Below are positions 1 through 7,187 of a DNA stretch of 11,907 nt, one piece after another. The DNA is from CAYFUR01 sp964346275 (GTDB lineage: Bacteria > Sumerlaeota > Sumerlaeia > SLMS01): assembly GCA_964346275.1 (NCBI GenBank), contig CAYFUR010000115.1, forward strand, positions 1 through 11,907. Reading direction: 5' to 3'. Both the position numbers and the translations under genes were made by a program. Positions within the stretch are counted from its first letter, which is position 1; each line of letters begins with the position of its first letter. The notes under the pieces were generated by a model. That model was not told the origin of the DNA. It made no database searches and saw only the letters and a program-made list of their open reading frames with translations.

Positions 1-59
1 CGCGCGAGCTGTCAGGATGCAATCCGGCTTGATCGGGAAGGCACGCCAGGAATGCGGAA

Positions 60-1478
60 TCAAGCGCCAGCCAGCAGTTCCTTGATCACATCGGCCGCGG
101 AATAATCGGTGGAGTCCTCGAGCATGAAGGCGCCGAGGTTGACAAGATCGTCGCCCGCCGTGAGCAGCGGGGCTTCTTCCGTTCCCTTGCGCGTCTGGCC
201 CATTCCGATGTTGGCCATGAGCGCATTGCAGAGGCAGGCGCGTCCTGTGGTGTCTTCCAGATTGCCCCCCGCACGCACGAACGACTCCACGGGCTGTGCG
301 GGACAGCGATAGCCGAGTTCGCCGTCTGGCTTGCGATAGACGCGGCGCAGATAGCCGAGATCGCAGATGCGGTTGCGCTCCTGGTAGAGGATTTCATCCG
401 AAAGGGTTTCCCCGTGGCGAATCACCTTGAAGGGGAAACCGGTGGGGGAAGCCACGGCATCGGTATAGACATCGACCTGGCCTGCGCGAACGTCCTTCAA
501 AACGGCCTCGCGCAATTCGGGAAACAGGCCCGATTCCTGGCAGAAGCCAAAGGCCGTGCCCACCTGGATTCCCTGGGCGCCTTCTTCCAGGGCCCGGGCC
601 AATCCGGCCGCGCTTCCCGCGCCGCCGGCGATCCAGAACGGGTGGCCGAGCTTGCGAAATTGTTCGTAGCGGGGAAGATCGCGCTCTCCGTAGAGGGGCT
701 CTCCGCGGTCGTTGAACTTCGCCTGGCCGCGGGGGGGCGCGTTGTGTCCGCCTGCTGTCGATCCCTCGACCACAAACCCTTCGACGGAGCCCGTCGCGCG
801 TTTGAGAATCGCCTGGGCCAGAGTCGCCGATGACACGATGGCGAGAAAGTGCGGCCGCTTGAGCGGCTCTGCCGGCACCGGCCCGAGCATCGCCGGATCG
901 AAAGCGCACTCCGCGCTCATGCCTGGCAGCTCGTTTTCCACCGCCAGTTTGATCGATGTCGCCCGGTGCTCAACGAACGCGTCCATGTTGCCGGGCTCTT
1001 GATAGGGAATCCCCGCGCCCATGAGCACGTAATCCACCCCGGCGAGCATTGCGCCGTAAATCGTGGTCAGGATCGGGAGTTGTATCTTTTCCAGGAGATT
1101 AATGCCGACCGGTCCGTCGTGTCCTTCCCTGGCAAGCCAGACCTCGCAGAAGGCCGCAAGCACGGCGAGGCCAGCGATCTCGCGCGATGGTTCCGCGCGA
1201 AAGAGCGGCACCGGGCGAAACGGCTGCTCAGGCGCTTTCCCGCCCGGAATGAAAAACCGATCGATCGTATCCTGGGCAATATCCTGGTGTGGAAAGGCAG
1301 CGATTGCCCGGCGCATGTCCCCCTCGCTGTCTCCCAATTGAAGACGCCTTGCGAGGATCGTATCGAGCGCCGTCCCGGAAATAACACCAAGCTGGCCCTG
1401 ACGGGCCACGGCCTTGGCGAGCTTCCAATGGGATACGCCAGCGCCCATGCCCCCCTGAATGATTACGGGTGATGTCAT
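60..1478 (-). CDS. Nitronate monooxygenase-family flavoprotein (NPD/COG2070), 472 aa
   Basis: An FMN-dependent TIM-barrel enzyme of the nitronate monooxygenase (former 2-nitropropane dioxygenase) family, expected to oxidise alkyl nitronates or a related substrate in the cytosol. The N-terminus (PVIIQGGMGAGVS, residues 4-16) is the family's first strand and flavin loop. EGSTAGGH (238-245) carries the GGH motif whose His is the catalytic base in characterised members, here H245. IAGGAGSA (283-290) and GIQVGTAF (303-310) match the FMN phosphate-binding strands. It is longer than the usual roughly 320-380 aa: residues from about 365 form an extension with cysteines C372, C392, C415 and C417 (ACLCN). 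The start is the only sensible ATG, directly before the conserved first strand; the ribosome site is weak, with a T8 run just upstream. It is divergent from the DUF72 gene. The family call is firm, the substrate unknown; a PfaD-like enoyl reductase role is possible, but no polyketide genes are nearby. Confidence 0.88.
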   Translation of the reverse strand: MTSPVIIQGGMGAGVSHWKLAKAVARQGQLGVISGTALDTILARRLQLGDSEGDMRRAIAAFPHQDIAQDTIDRFFIPGGKAPEQPFRPVPLFRAEPSREIAGLAVLAAFCEVWLAREGHDGPVGINLLEKIQLPILTTIYGAMLAGVDYVLMGAGIPYQEPGNMDAFVEHRATSIKLAVENELPGMSAECAFDPAMLGPVPAEPLKRPHFLAIVSSATLAQAILKRATGSVEGFVVEGSTAGGHNAPPRGQAKFNDRGEPLYGERDLPRYEQFRKLGHPFWIAGGAGSAAGLARALEEGAQGIQVGTAFGFCQESGLFPELREAVLKDVRAGQVDVYTDAVASPTGFPFKVIRHGETLSDEILYQERNRICDLGYLRRVYRKPDGELGYRCPAQPVESFVRAGGNLEDTTGRACLCNALMANIGMGQTRKGTEEAPLLTAGDDLVNLGAFMLEDSTDYSAADVIKELLAGA

Positions 1479-1710
1479 CTCGAAAAAAAACTCGCATCCA
1501 TAGTAGGTTAAAGTCCTAGAAAGAGCCTCGCCGTTCGGAGGGTCAGCGGCAAGGATGATCTCTAAAAAACTCCCCGAGCTGCCGTCGAAATTCCGTCACG
1601 CCTCCCTGGGAACCGATCGCCTCCACTATCGAAGGCACAGTTTTCGTTCCGACCCTCAGTTGAGCAGCATGCCCTCACCAAACCGCATCCTGCCTTGGAG
1701 ACCAGAAGAC

Positions 1711-2631
1711 ATGGACCCCACCGGCAAAAAGCCCCGCATTCTCATCGGTATCGCCGGATGGTCTTATTCGGATTGGGAGGGTATCGTCTATCCCGCGAAA
1801 CCCGGTAAGGATTTCAAGGCGCTGCCGCTGCTCGCATCATGGTTTGATGTGTGTGAAATCAACGTCAGCTTCTATCGCATTCCGTCGCCACGCATGGCGG
1901 ACGGCTGGGCAAATCAGATCGAGGCCTTCCCCCGCTTTCGTTTTACCGCCAAGCTTTACCAGAAATTCACCCACGAGCGGAAAATCGACCCGTCCGATGT
2001 TGAGGCGTTCAAAAACTTCCTCAAGCCACTCAGGGAAAGCGGCCGGCTGGAGGGCCTGCTGCTCCAGTTCCCCTGGTCTTTCCGGCCCACGCGGGAGAAC
2101 TGGGATCACGCCCGGCGCCTGTTCGATCTTTTTGGGGACGTGCCCCTGGCCATGGAGATCCGCCACGCCGATTGGTGGAAGCCACGGTTTTTCGAGGTGC
2201 TTCGGGAAAACCGTGTCTCCCTTGCCAATATCGACCAGCCCCAGCTCAGGAACAATATTCCCCCGGGCGAGGAAGTCACAGGGGAAATAGCGTATATACG
2301 CTTTCACGGCCGGAACGAGGAATACTGGTGGGCGGAAGAGGAGCCTTACTATGGCGCGCGCTACGATTATTTATATAGCCAGGACGAGCTGGACCCCTGG
2401 ATTGATCGCATCAAACGCATGGGCCAGGCCGCGAAATCCACAGTGATCGTCATGAACAACCACCACCGTGGCGACGCGGTCGTCAACGGCCTGGAAATCG
2501 CCGCACTGCTCAACCGGGAGAAGGGAGAAATTCCCGGGCGCCTTTTCGAGGCGTTTCCCGAAAGGCTGGCCCGCGCCGGCCTTCCCGTGGAGAAAACAAA
2601 AACCATCCAGGGAGATTTATTCCAAAAATAA
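1711..2631 (+). CDS. DUF72 (YecE-like) TIM-barrel protein, 306 aa
   Basis: A member of the DUF72 family (E. coli YecE type), a TIM-barrel fold whose biochemical role is not established. Diagnostic motifs, numbered from this start, are IGIAGWSYSDWEG (12-24), EINVSFYRIPS (49-59), FTAKLYQKFTHER (78-90), LLLQFPWSF (116-124), LAMEIRHADW (146-155), YIRFHGRN (195-202) and the Asn/His-rich VIVMNNHHRGDAV (245-257). The frame is open back to an ATG at 1555, with GGAGGG at 1537-1542. The 52 extra residues have no family character, whereas ATG 1711 (GGAG at 1697-1700) puts the first conserved strand near the N-terminus as in homologues, so I prefer 1711. An ATG at 1669 is a third option. It precedes the dehydrogenase by 18 bases and is probably co-transcribed with it. 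The family call is secure; the start and function are not. Confidence 0.88.
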   Translation: MDPTGKKPRILIGIAGWSYSDWEGIVYPAKPGKDFKALPLLASWFDVCEINVSFYRIPSPRMADGWANQIEAFPRFRFTAKLYQKFTHERKIDPSDVEAFKNFLKPLRESGRLEGLLLQFPWSFRPTRENWDHARRLFDLFGDVPLAMEIRHADWWKPRFFEVLRENRVSLANIDQPQLRNNIPPGEEVTGEIAYIRFHGRNEEYWWAEEEPYYGARYDYLYSQDELDPWIDRIKRMGQAAKSTVIVMNNHHRGDAVVNGLEIAALLNREKGEIPGRLFEAFPERLARAGLPVEKTKTIQGDLFQK

Positions 2632-2634
2632 ATC

Positions 2635-2646
2635 AGGAAAGGTGAT
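2635..2646 (+). promoter_or_regulatory. Extended Shine-Dalgarno of the SDR gene
   Basis: AGGAAAGGTGAT lies immediately before ATG 2650. The AAGGTGATC part matches the extended complement of the 16S rRNA 3' end, so it is stronger than most ribosome sites in the window. It fixes the dehydrogenase start and suggests efficient translation within the short gap after the DUF72 stop. Confidence 0.6.
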
Positions 2647-2649
2647 CAA

Positions 2650-3396
2650 ATGAGCTTAAAGGGAAAAGTCGTTATCGTCACGGGCGGGGCCCGGGGAATC
2701 GGTCGCGAGATTGCCACGGCCTTTGCGAGACAAGGCGCCTGCGTTGTCGTTGGTGATAAAAACGCCACCGGCGCGGAGCAGACCGCTTTTGATATTCGCG
2801 AGGAGAACGGAGATGCGATCGCGCTGGCTGTGGATTTGGCGGAGCCCAGGGAAATCCAGGAGTTCATCGACCGGTCCGCCGATAAATTCGGAAGCATCGA
2901 TGTGCTGGTAAACAATGCCGCGGTCATGATCGATAAGCCCCCGGAAGATTTGGCCGTCGAGGAATGGGATCATGTGCTTTCGGTGAATCTGCGCGCTCCC
3001 TTTCTTTGTGCGAGGGAAGCCGCGGGGCATCTGCGCAAACGCGGCGGAGGCAGCATTATCAATATCGCCTCGACGCGGGCCCTCATGTCGGAGGCGCACA
3101 CCGAGTCCTATTCCGCTTCCAAGGGTGGCCTCCTGGCGCTCACCCATTCGCTGGCGGTATCCCTCGCGCCGGACCGGATTCGGGTCAATGCCATCAGCCC
3201 GGGATGGATCCAGAACGAAGATTACGATTCGCTGGAAACGGCAGACCATGAACAACATCCCGCGGGCCGGGTCGGCCGCCCCCAGGACATCGCCCGCACC
3301 TGCCTCTTCCTCGCCGACCCGGCGAATGACTTCATCACCGGCGCGAATTTCATCATTGATGGAGGCATGATCCGAAAGATGATCTATGAGGAGTAA
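2650..3396 (+). CDS. Short-chain dehydrogenase/reductase (classical SDR), 248 aa
   Basis: A Rossmann-fold oxidoreductase of the classical SDR family with a full active-site set. TGGARGIG (11-18) is the dinucleotide-binding loop. An acidic residue after the second strand (D36, in VVVGDKN) favours NAD(H) over NADP(H). NNAA is at 88-91, N113 is the structural Asn, S141 (IAST) is the catalytic Ser, and Y154/K158 form the YSASK motif. ISPGWIQ (182-188) is the usual PG region and IIDGGM (235-240) the usual C-terminal end. The length is normal for the family. The substrate cannot be read from sequence; FabG-like reductases and sugar or alcohol dehydrogenases share these motifs, and no fatty-acid genes are adjacent. 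It probably forms an operon with the upstream DUF72 gene. Confidence 0.92.
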   Translation: MSLKGKVVIVTGGARGIGREIATAFARQGACVVVGDKNATGAEQTAFDIREENGDAIALAVDLAEPREIQEFIDRSADKFGSIDVLVNNAAVMIDKPPEDLAVEEWDHVLSVNLRAPFLCAREAAGHLRKRGGGSIINIASTRALMSEAHTESYSASKGGLLALTHSLAVSLAPDRIRVNAISPGWIQNEDYDSLETADHEQHPAGRVGRPQDIARTCLFLADPANDFITGANFIIDGGMIRKMIYEE

Positions 3397-3527
3397 GGCC
3401 CAAAGTCACCTTTCTTCCCGATCCCGGGTTAAGGTGCTTGCCCGGAGGGTGGGGACTGCGTTAGAGAACCGCCGCCATTGCGGACAGCCTCCCGCGCCTC
3501 CCATCTCTCCGAAAGCCTCGTGCACCT

Positions 3528-5048
3528 ATGATTGTCATTCTCGACTACGGATCCCAATACACCCAGCTGATTGCCCGCCGCATTCGCGGACTGGGCGTGT
3601 TTGCCGAGATTTTCCCGCCCGACACCCCGCTGGCAAAGATCGGCTCGCTCCGGCCGGAAGGCATCATTCTCAGCGGCGGGCCCGCCTCCGTCTATGCGAA
3701 GAAGGCCCCCAAGCTGGCGGACTGGGTTCTTAAAGCCGATGTGCCGGTTTTGGGTATTTGCTATGGGATGCAGCTTCTCACGCGCACCATGGGAGGAAAA
3801 GTCAAGGGCTCCAACAAAAGAGAATATGGCATGGCCGAGCTATACGTGCGGGCCAGGGATCCCCTTATCGAGGGAATCTCGAAGAAAAGCCGCGTGTGGA
3901 TGTCTCACGGAGACCGGGTGGAATCGCTCCCCGCGGAGTTCCGGCGCATCGGCACGTCCGACAATTGCGAGTTCGCCGTGGTGTCCCACAAAACCCGGCC
4001 GATTTACGGCATCCAGTTTCATCCAGAAGTCTATCACACGGAAGAGGGCGCCCATTGGCTGAAAAACTTTGTCTTTGGCGTTTGCGAAGCAAAGCGCAGC
4101 TGGCGCATGAAGGATTTTGTGGCCCAGACCATAGAGGCTGTGCAGGAAGAGGTCGGCAACCGCAAGGTCGTTTGCGCCGTGAGCGGCGGCGTCGATTCGA
4201 CCGTCATGGCGGTGCTTCTCCATGAAGCGATTGGCGACCAGATGAAAGCCATCTTCGTCGACAATGGCCTTCTCAGAAAAGACGAGGCCGGGCAAGTGCG
4301 CGAGATGTTCCAGGAACTGGGCATCAAGCTCAAGGTGGTCCGCGCGCAGAAGAAATTCCTGGAAGCCCTGGAAGGCATCGTGGACCCGGAAGAAAAGAGG
4401 CGCATTATCGGCGCGAAATTCGTCGAAGTCTTTTTCCCCAATGTGGGCAGCACGGATGCCCTCGCCCAGGGAACGCTTTATCCAGACGTCATCGAAAGCG
4501 TTTCCACCCATGGGCCGAGCGCGAAAATCAAGACCCACCACAACCGCGTCGACGAGGTGCTGAAGCTGATCGACGCCGGGCGCGTGGTGGAGCCGCTGCG
4601 AGAGCTTTTCAAAGATGAAGTGCGCGAAGTCGGACGGCTTCTCGGGATCCCCAAAGCAACTCTGGGAAGGCATCCGTTCCCCGGGCCGGGGCTCGCCGTA
4701 CGCGTCCTGGGAGCCATTACAAAGCCTCGGCTGGATATCCTGCGCGAGGCCGACGCGATCCTCGTGGAAGAGCTGCGCCGCAGCAAACATTACGACAGAA
4801 TCTGGCAGGCATTTGTCGTCCTCCTGCCGGTGCAGAGCGTTGGCGTCATGGGCGACTCCCGCTCCTACGAAAACGTCGCCGCGGTTCGGTGCGTCACATC
4901 CACCGATGGCATGACGGCGGACTGGTACGACATGCCCCGGGATGTGCTCGCCCGCATATCCAACCGCATCATCAACGAGGTCGGCGGCATCAACCGCGTG
5001 ACCTACGACATCAGCAGCAAGCCTCCCTCGACGATTGAATGGGAATGA
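3528..5048 (+). CDS. guaA: GMP synthase (glutamine-hydrolysing), 506 aa
   Basis: Catalyses XMP + ATP + glutamine to GMP, the last step of de novo guanine nucleotide synthesis, in the cytosol. The N-terminal class I glutamine amidotransferase domain (about 1-190) begins VILDYGSQYTQLIARRIR, has the nucleophile C78 in GICYG, and H165 and E167 in QFHPE. The ATP-pyrophosphatase domain has the P-loop AVSGGVDST (217-225). The C-terminal dimerisation domain contains HPFPGPGLAVR and ends in the conserved PPSTIEWE. The length is normal for bacterial GuaA and all key residues are present. The start is set by homology; the ribosome site before 3528 is poor. A 131-base gap separates it from the SDR gene, and no guaB or guanine riboswitch is visible. 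Its stop overlaps the csaA start in an ATGA. Confidence 0.98.
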   Translation: MIVILDYGSQYTQLIARRIRGLGVFAEIFPPDTPLAKIGSLRPEGIILSGGPASVYAKKAPKLADWVLKADVPVLGICYGMQLLTRTMGGKVKGSNKREYGMAELYVRARDPLIEGISKKSRVWMSHGDRVESLPAEFRRIGTSDNCEFAVVSHKTRPIYGIQFHPEVYHTEEGAHWLKNFVFGVCEAKRSWRMKDFVAQTIEAVQEEVGNRKVVCAVSGGVDSTVMAVLLHEAIGDQMKAIFVDNGLLRKDEAGQVREMFQELGIKLKVVRAQKKFLEALEGIVDPEEKRRIIGAKFVEVFFPNVGSTDALAQGTLYPDVIESVSTHGPSAKIKTHHNRVDEVLKLIDAGRVVEPLRELFKDEVREVGRLLGIPKATLGRHPFPGPGLAVRVLGAITKPRLDILREADAILVEELRRSKHYDRIWQAFVVLLPVQSVGVMGDSRSYENVAAVRCVTSTDGMTADWYDMPRDVLARISNRIINEVGGINRVTYDISSKPPSTIEWE

Positions 5049-5395
5049 GCCAGGCAAGCATCGACGAATTCCTCAAACTGGACATCCGTGTGGGTCGCGT
5101 CTTGGAAGCGGCCCCGCTGGAGAAGGCGCGCAAGCCCGCCTATCGGCTCCTCATCGATTTCGGACCCGAAATCGGCGAGAAACAATCGAGCGCCCGAATC
5201 ACCGAGGCCTATGCGCCGGAGGAACTGCCCGGGCGCCTCGTCCTTGGCGTGGTGAATTTCCCGCCGCGCCGTATTGCAGGTTTTGAAAGCGAAGTCCTGA
5301 TCCTCGGCGTCTATACGGACGCCCGGAACGGCCCGGTCATCCTGATCGGTCCGGACAACCACGAATCCGTCCGGCCGGGTGACCGCCTGGGCTAG
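5045..5395 (+). CDS. csaA: CsaA-like tRNA-binding-fold protein, 116 aa
   Basis: A small OB-fold protein of the CsaA family, related to the C-terminal tRNA-binding domain of MetRS and EMAPII. In Bacillus, CsaA acts as a secretion-associated chaperone; its role elsewhere is less clear. Visible family motifs are FLKLDIRVGRV, EKARKPAYRL, IDFGPEIGEKQSSARIT, VVNFPPRRIAGFESEVL and a C-terminal VRPGDRLG. The length matches the usual about 110 residues. ATG 5045 overlaps the guaA TGA as ATGA, the classic arrangement for translational coupling; ATG 5039 adds only two residues and is less likely. The TAG stop lies in the CTAG tetramer (5392-5395) that also holds the stop of the convergent minus-strand gene. 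The family call is firm; the chaperone function is by homology. Confidence 0.92.
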   Translation: MSQASIDEFLKLDIRVGRVLEAAPLEKARKPAYRLLIDFGPEIGEKQSSARITEAYAPEELPGRLVLGVVNFPPRRIAGFESEVLILGVYTDARNGPVILIGPDNHESVRPGDRLG

Positions 5396-5710
5396 GCGCT
5401 CTCCTCTTCGGCCCGCCGCATCGCCAGGCGGACTGCCGTGTGGTGGAGAAAGCTCCCCGTGATGCAAAGCTTTAACAGAATACCGAAAGGCAGCCCAACC
5501 AGGAAGATCGCGGCGTAACTTTGTGCCGCGGCCATGATCGCAAACGCCTGGGCCGCCACATAGAGAGAGAATCCCGATCAAGTACCAGGCGAGGAGGCCC
5601 TGGCGAAGGGCAATTTCGGCCGAACGGCACGATAACCCCCATCCGAGGGGGGCGGCGTGGAAGAACGAGGGGGACTTTGGATCCTCTTCTGGACCATTTT
5701 CAGGTGGCAT
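5392..5710 (-). pseudogene. Small two-helix membrane protein broken by a frameshift (unknown function)
   Basis: No family recognised. On the minus strand, ATG 5710 opens a frame of about 50 residues with a polar Pro/Glu-rich start and the beginning of a hydrophobic segment (GLLAWYLIGILSL, 38-50). The hydrophobic character then stops in that frame but continues at once in another frame from codon TAT 5562: YVAAQAFAIMAAAQ, then AIFLVGLPFGILLKLC. This ends in a charged tail (RRAEEESA) and a TAG at 5392. Adding two bases, or losing one, in the TC run at 5562-5570 joins them into a 106-residue protein with two membrane helices. The second frame has no good start of its own, since a TGA lies just upstream. 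Its stop overlaps the csaA stop in CTAG, supporting a real convergent gene. The site AGAGGA sits very close to the ATG, so the start is uncertain. It may be a true frameshift, a slippage-regulated gene or a sequencing error. Confidence 0.6.
5562..5570. repeat. Short AG/TC dinucleotide tract at the frameshift point
   Basis: AGAGAGAGA on the plus strand reads as TCTCTCTCT in the minus-strand membrane-protein gene and is exactly where its reading frame changes. Gain of one AG unit would restore the frame. The tract is short, so natural slippage is possible but not assured. Confidence 0.55.
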
Positions 5711-5769
5711 TTCCTCTCACGCGGCTGAATTCATCCACTCTGAATTTAGCAGGGATTAAACGGATCCAG

Positions 5770-5831
5770 CGATTTGGACCACAAATTGACCAAGGTGGCC
5801 GGTTTTAGCCACTCTGGAGTGGTCCAAATCG
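5770..5831. repeat. 13-bp perfect inverted repeat with nested hairpins; possible IS21-type end remnant
   Basis: CGATTTGGACCAC (5770-5782) and GTGGTCCAAATCG (5819-5831) are perfect inverted repeats around a 36-base spacer. Inside, GTGGC (5795-5799) pairs with GCCAC (5808-5812). Alternatively CCACT (5809-5813) pairs with AGTGG (5818-5822), so two folds compete. CCACTCTG occurs at 5735-5742 and again at 5809-5816. The repeated vocabulary (TGGTCC, GACCA, GTGGCC) recalls the multiple terminal repeats of IS21-family elements, by memory of that family and not by alignment. No transposase gene is present. The rest of the gap 5711-5991 shows no gene, only an 8-bp palindrome TTGCGCAA at 5874-5881. A regulatory RNA hairpin or protein-binding site is an alternative. 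Confidence 0.6.
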
Positions 5832-5991
5832 GGAGAAAACTCTTGCCCTGAGCGCTGGAAGCTGCGTAATTGTTTGCGCAATCGGCGTGAATCCGCACTC
5901 AACGCCCAAATAGTGATGTTTTTTCTGCGACAGCCCATCCATGGGCACGAAAGTTCCTTCCAGTTAGATCAAATTCTCGAGGAGTGGTTCA

Positions 5992-6237
5992 ATGCCTAAA
6001 CTGAAAAACGAAGGTGGCCTCACGATTCGCGACATAGCCCGCATCACCGGTTACAGCCGGTCGACGGTTTCGCTCGCCATCAATGACAGTCCGAAAATCA
6101 ACGACGAAACGAAGACGCTGATTCTTGAAACCATCGAGCGTGTGGGATACGTGCCAAACCCGGCTGCCCGCGCCCTCGGCGCCCGCTCGCGCCAGGTCGT
6201 CGCCGCCCGCCGCGCTGCGGAAACACCCGCCGTCTGA
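5992..6237 (+). CDS. Stand-alone LacI-type DNA-binding headpiece, 81 aa (truncated LacI regulator)
   Basis: Residues 10-66 form a complete LacI-family DNA-binding domain. The helix-turn-helix TIRDIARITGYSRSTVSLAI (11-30) is followed by a third helix (KTLILETIERVGYVPN, 41-56) and the hinge helix NPAARALGARS (56-66). The protein then reads RQVVAARRAAETPAV and stops where full LacI proteins enter the roughly 270-residue sugar-binding and dimerisation core. No frame downstream restores that core, and ruvC follows on the other strand 76 bases away. GAGGAG at 5979-5984, seven bases before the ATG, is a good ribosome site, so the gene may still be translated. It is either a remnant of a deleted regulator or a functional miniature DNA-binding protein that could compete at operators. 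No sugar-use genes are nearby to suggest a target. The domain call is firm, the role open. Confidence 0.85.
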   Translation: MPKLKNEGGLTIRDIARITGYSRSTVSLAINDSPKINDETKTLILETIERVGYVPNPAARALGARSRQVVAARRAAETPAV

Positions 6238-6313
6238 ATCGCCAATCAGAAAACGACCAGCCTGGTGTTGGGGGCGAGGAGCCATGTGCTCTTCGTCTCT
6301 TTCCGTTTATGGC

Positions 6314-6916
6314 TCAGGATCTCCGCCGGCGCCGGCTGCCTTTCCGGACACGCAGCAGAAGTTCGCGCCTTTCCTCCAGCCGGCTCCCTTCCGCTGAAAC
6401 GCTCTTCTCGTTCTTCTTCAGCTTGATTTCCTTCATCTCCACCCACTTCGACCGCATGGAATGGCACAAAGCGCAGGCCAGAGCATCGGATTCGTGATCC
6501 GAGGAGGGGGGCGAGGGCAGGTTCAGCAAGAGCGTAATCATTTTCTGCACCTGTTCCTTCGATGCCCGCCCCTTGCCAACCACCGACTGCTTGATCTCCA
6601 GGGGGGAGTATTCATGGATCGGAAGAGAGGAATGCGCCGCGGCGAGCAATGCCGCTCCACGGCCATGGGCCATCAGGACCGCGCTGCGCACGTTGCGGGC
6701 GAAAAAGACGGATTCGACCGCGACCACGTCCGGCCGATGCCTTTCGATGGCCCCGGCGATCAAATCGTGAATCTTGGAGAGACGGTCGGGCAGCGGCTGG
6801 CGCTCGGAAGTGGTGATATAGCCTGCATGGAGGAACCGGTGTGCATTGTCACGGGTTACAAGAATCACCCCAACTCCGGTGCTGGCCAGACCGGGATCAA
6901 TACCGAGAATCTTCAT
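6314..6916 (-). CDS. ruvC: Holliday junction resolvase RuvC with basic C-terminal tail, 200 aa
   Basis: Cuts Holliday junctions during recombinational repair, normally guided by RuvAB. The N-terminus MKILGIDPGLASTGVG gives catalytic D7; AVESVFFARN (66-75) gives E68; HESDALACALCH (141-152) gives H141 and D144. The His at the third acidic position matches Thermus RuvC (His instead of the E. coli Asp), so the active site looks intact. GKGRASKEQVQKMI (114-127) is the usual DNA-binding region. The core ends near residue 155; a further roughly 45 residues rich in Lys, Arg and Glu, ending RKGSRRRRRS, exceed the usual 160-180 aa length. No ruvA or ruvB lies in the window, so it is not in the common ruvCAB cluster here. 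The ribosome site is moderate (an AAAGAGAG stretch upstream of ATG 6916). Confidence 0.95.
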   Translation of the reverse strand: MKILGIDPGLASTGVGVILVTRDNAHRFLHAGYITTSERQPLPDRLSKIHDLIAGAIERHRPDVVAVESVFFARNVRSAVLMAHGRGAALLAAAHSSLPIHEYSPLEIKQSVVGKGRASKEQVQKMITLLLNLPSPPSSDHESDALACALCHSMRSKWVEMKEIKLKKNEKSVSAEGSRLEERRELLLRVRKGSRRRRRS

Positions 6917-7187
6917 CGACTCGCTCTCTTTCCAGAGCCCGCCTGAGCAACTCTCGAAAAGGTCAATCCGGGCGTAAAACGTAGATTCCGAAAGGCCTCA
7001 TCCGTGGCATTTCTGCATCAATTGCACAACACCGGATTGTCGGGGACGGTTCAAATCCTTTGCCCCGTCCTTTAGACCGGAGCTTTCAAAGCGCCCGATG
7101 AAAACGAACCTGGATCGCAAGCCTGAAGACAAGCAAATAAAAAGGGGGAAGCTTGGGGTGTGGGAGAGAATCCCCTGAGAGGAGGTT
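6917..7187. other. Intergenic stretch with no convincing gene
   Basis: I see no coding frame with family character and no complete RNA gene. GGACGG (7041-7046) can pair with CCGTCC (about 7065-7070), and the bases between resemble a tRNA T-loop (GGTTCAAATCC), but no cloverleaf forms. The stretch should contain the ruvC promoter, which I could not place with confidence. Confidence 0.5.

Noticed and set aside
3840..5057. A 405-codon open frame on the minus strand opposite guaA
   Set aside because: Antisense shadow of a complete, conserved GMP synthase; no domain or ribosome site supports it.
6250..6270. ACCAGCCTGGT palindrome downstream of ruvC as a terminator
   Set aside because: The stem is only about four base pairs with a three-base loop and a broken T-run, too weak to call.
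7030..7075. tRNA T-loop-like GGTTCAAATCC inside a GGACGG/CCGTCC stem
   Set aside because: No matching acceptor, D or anticodon arms can be formed around it, so it is not called as a tRNA; nor is a T-run present for an intrinsic terminator in the minus-strand direction.
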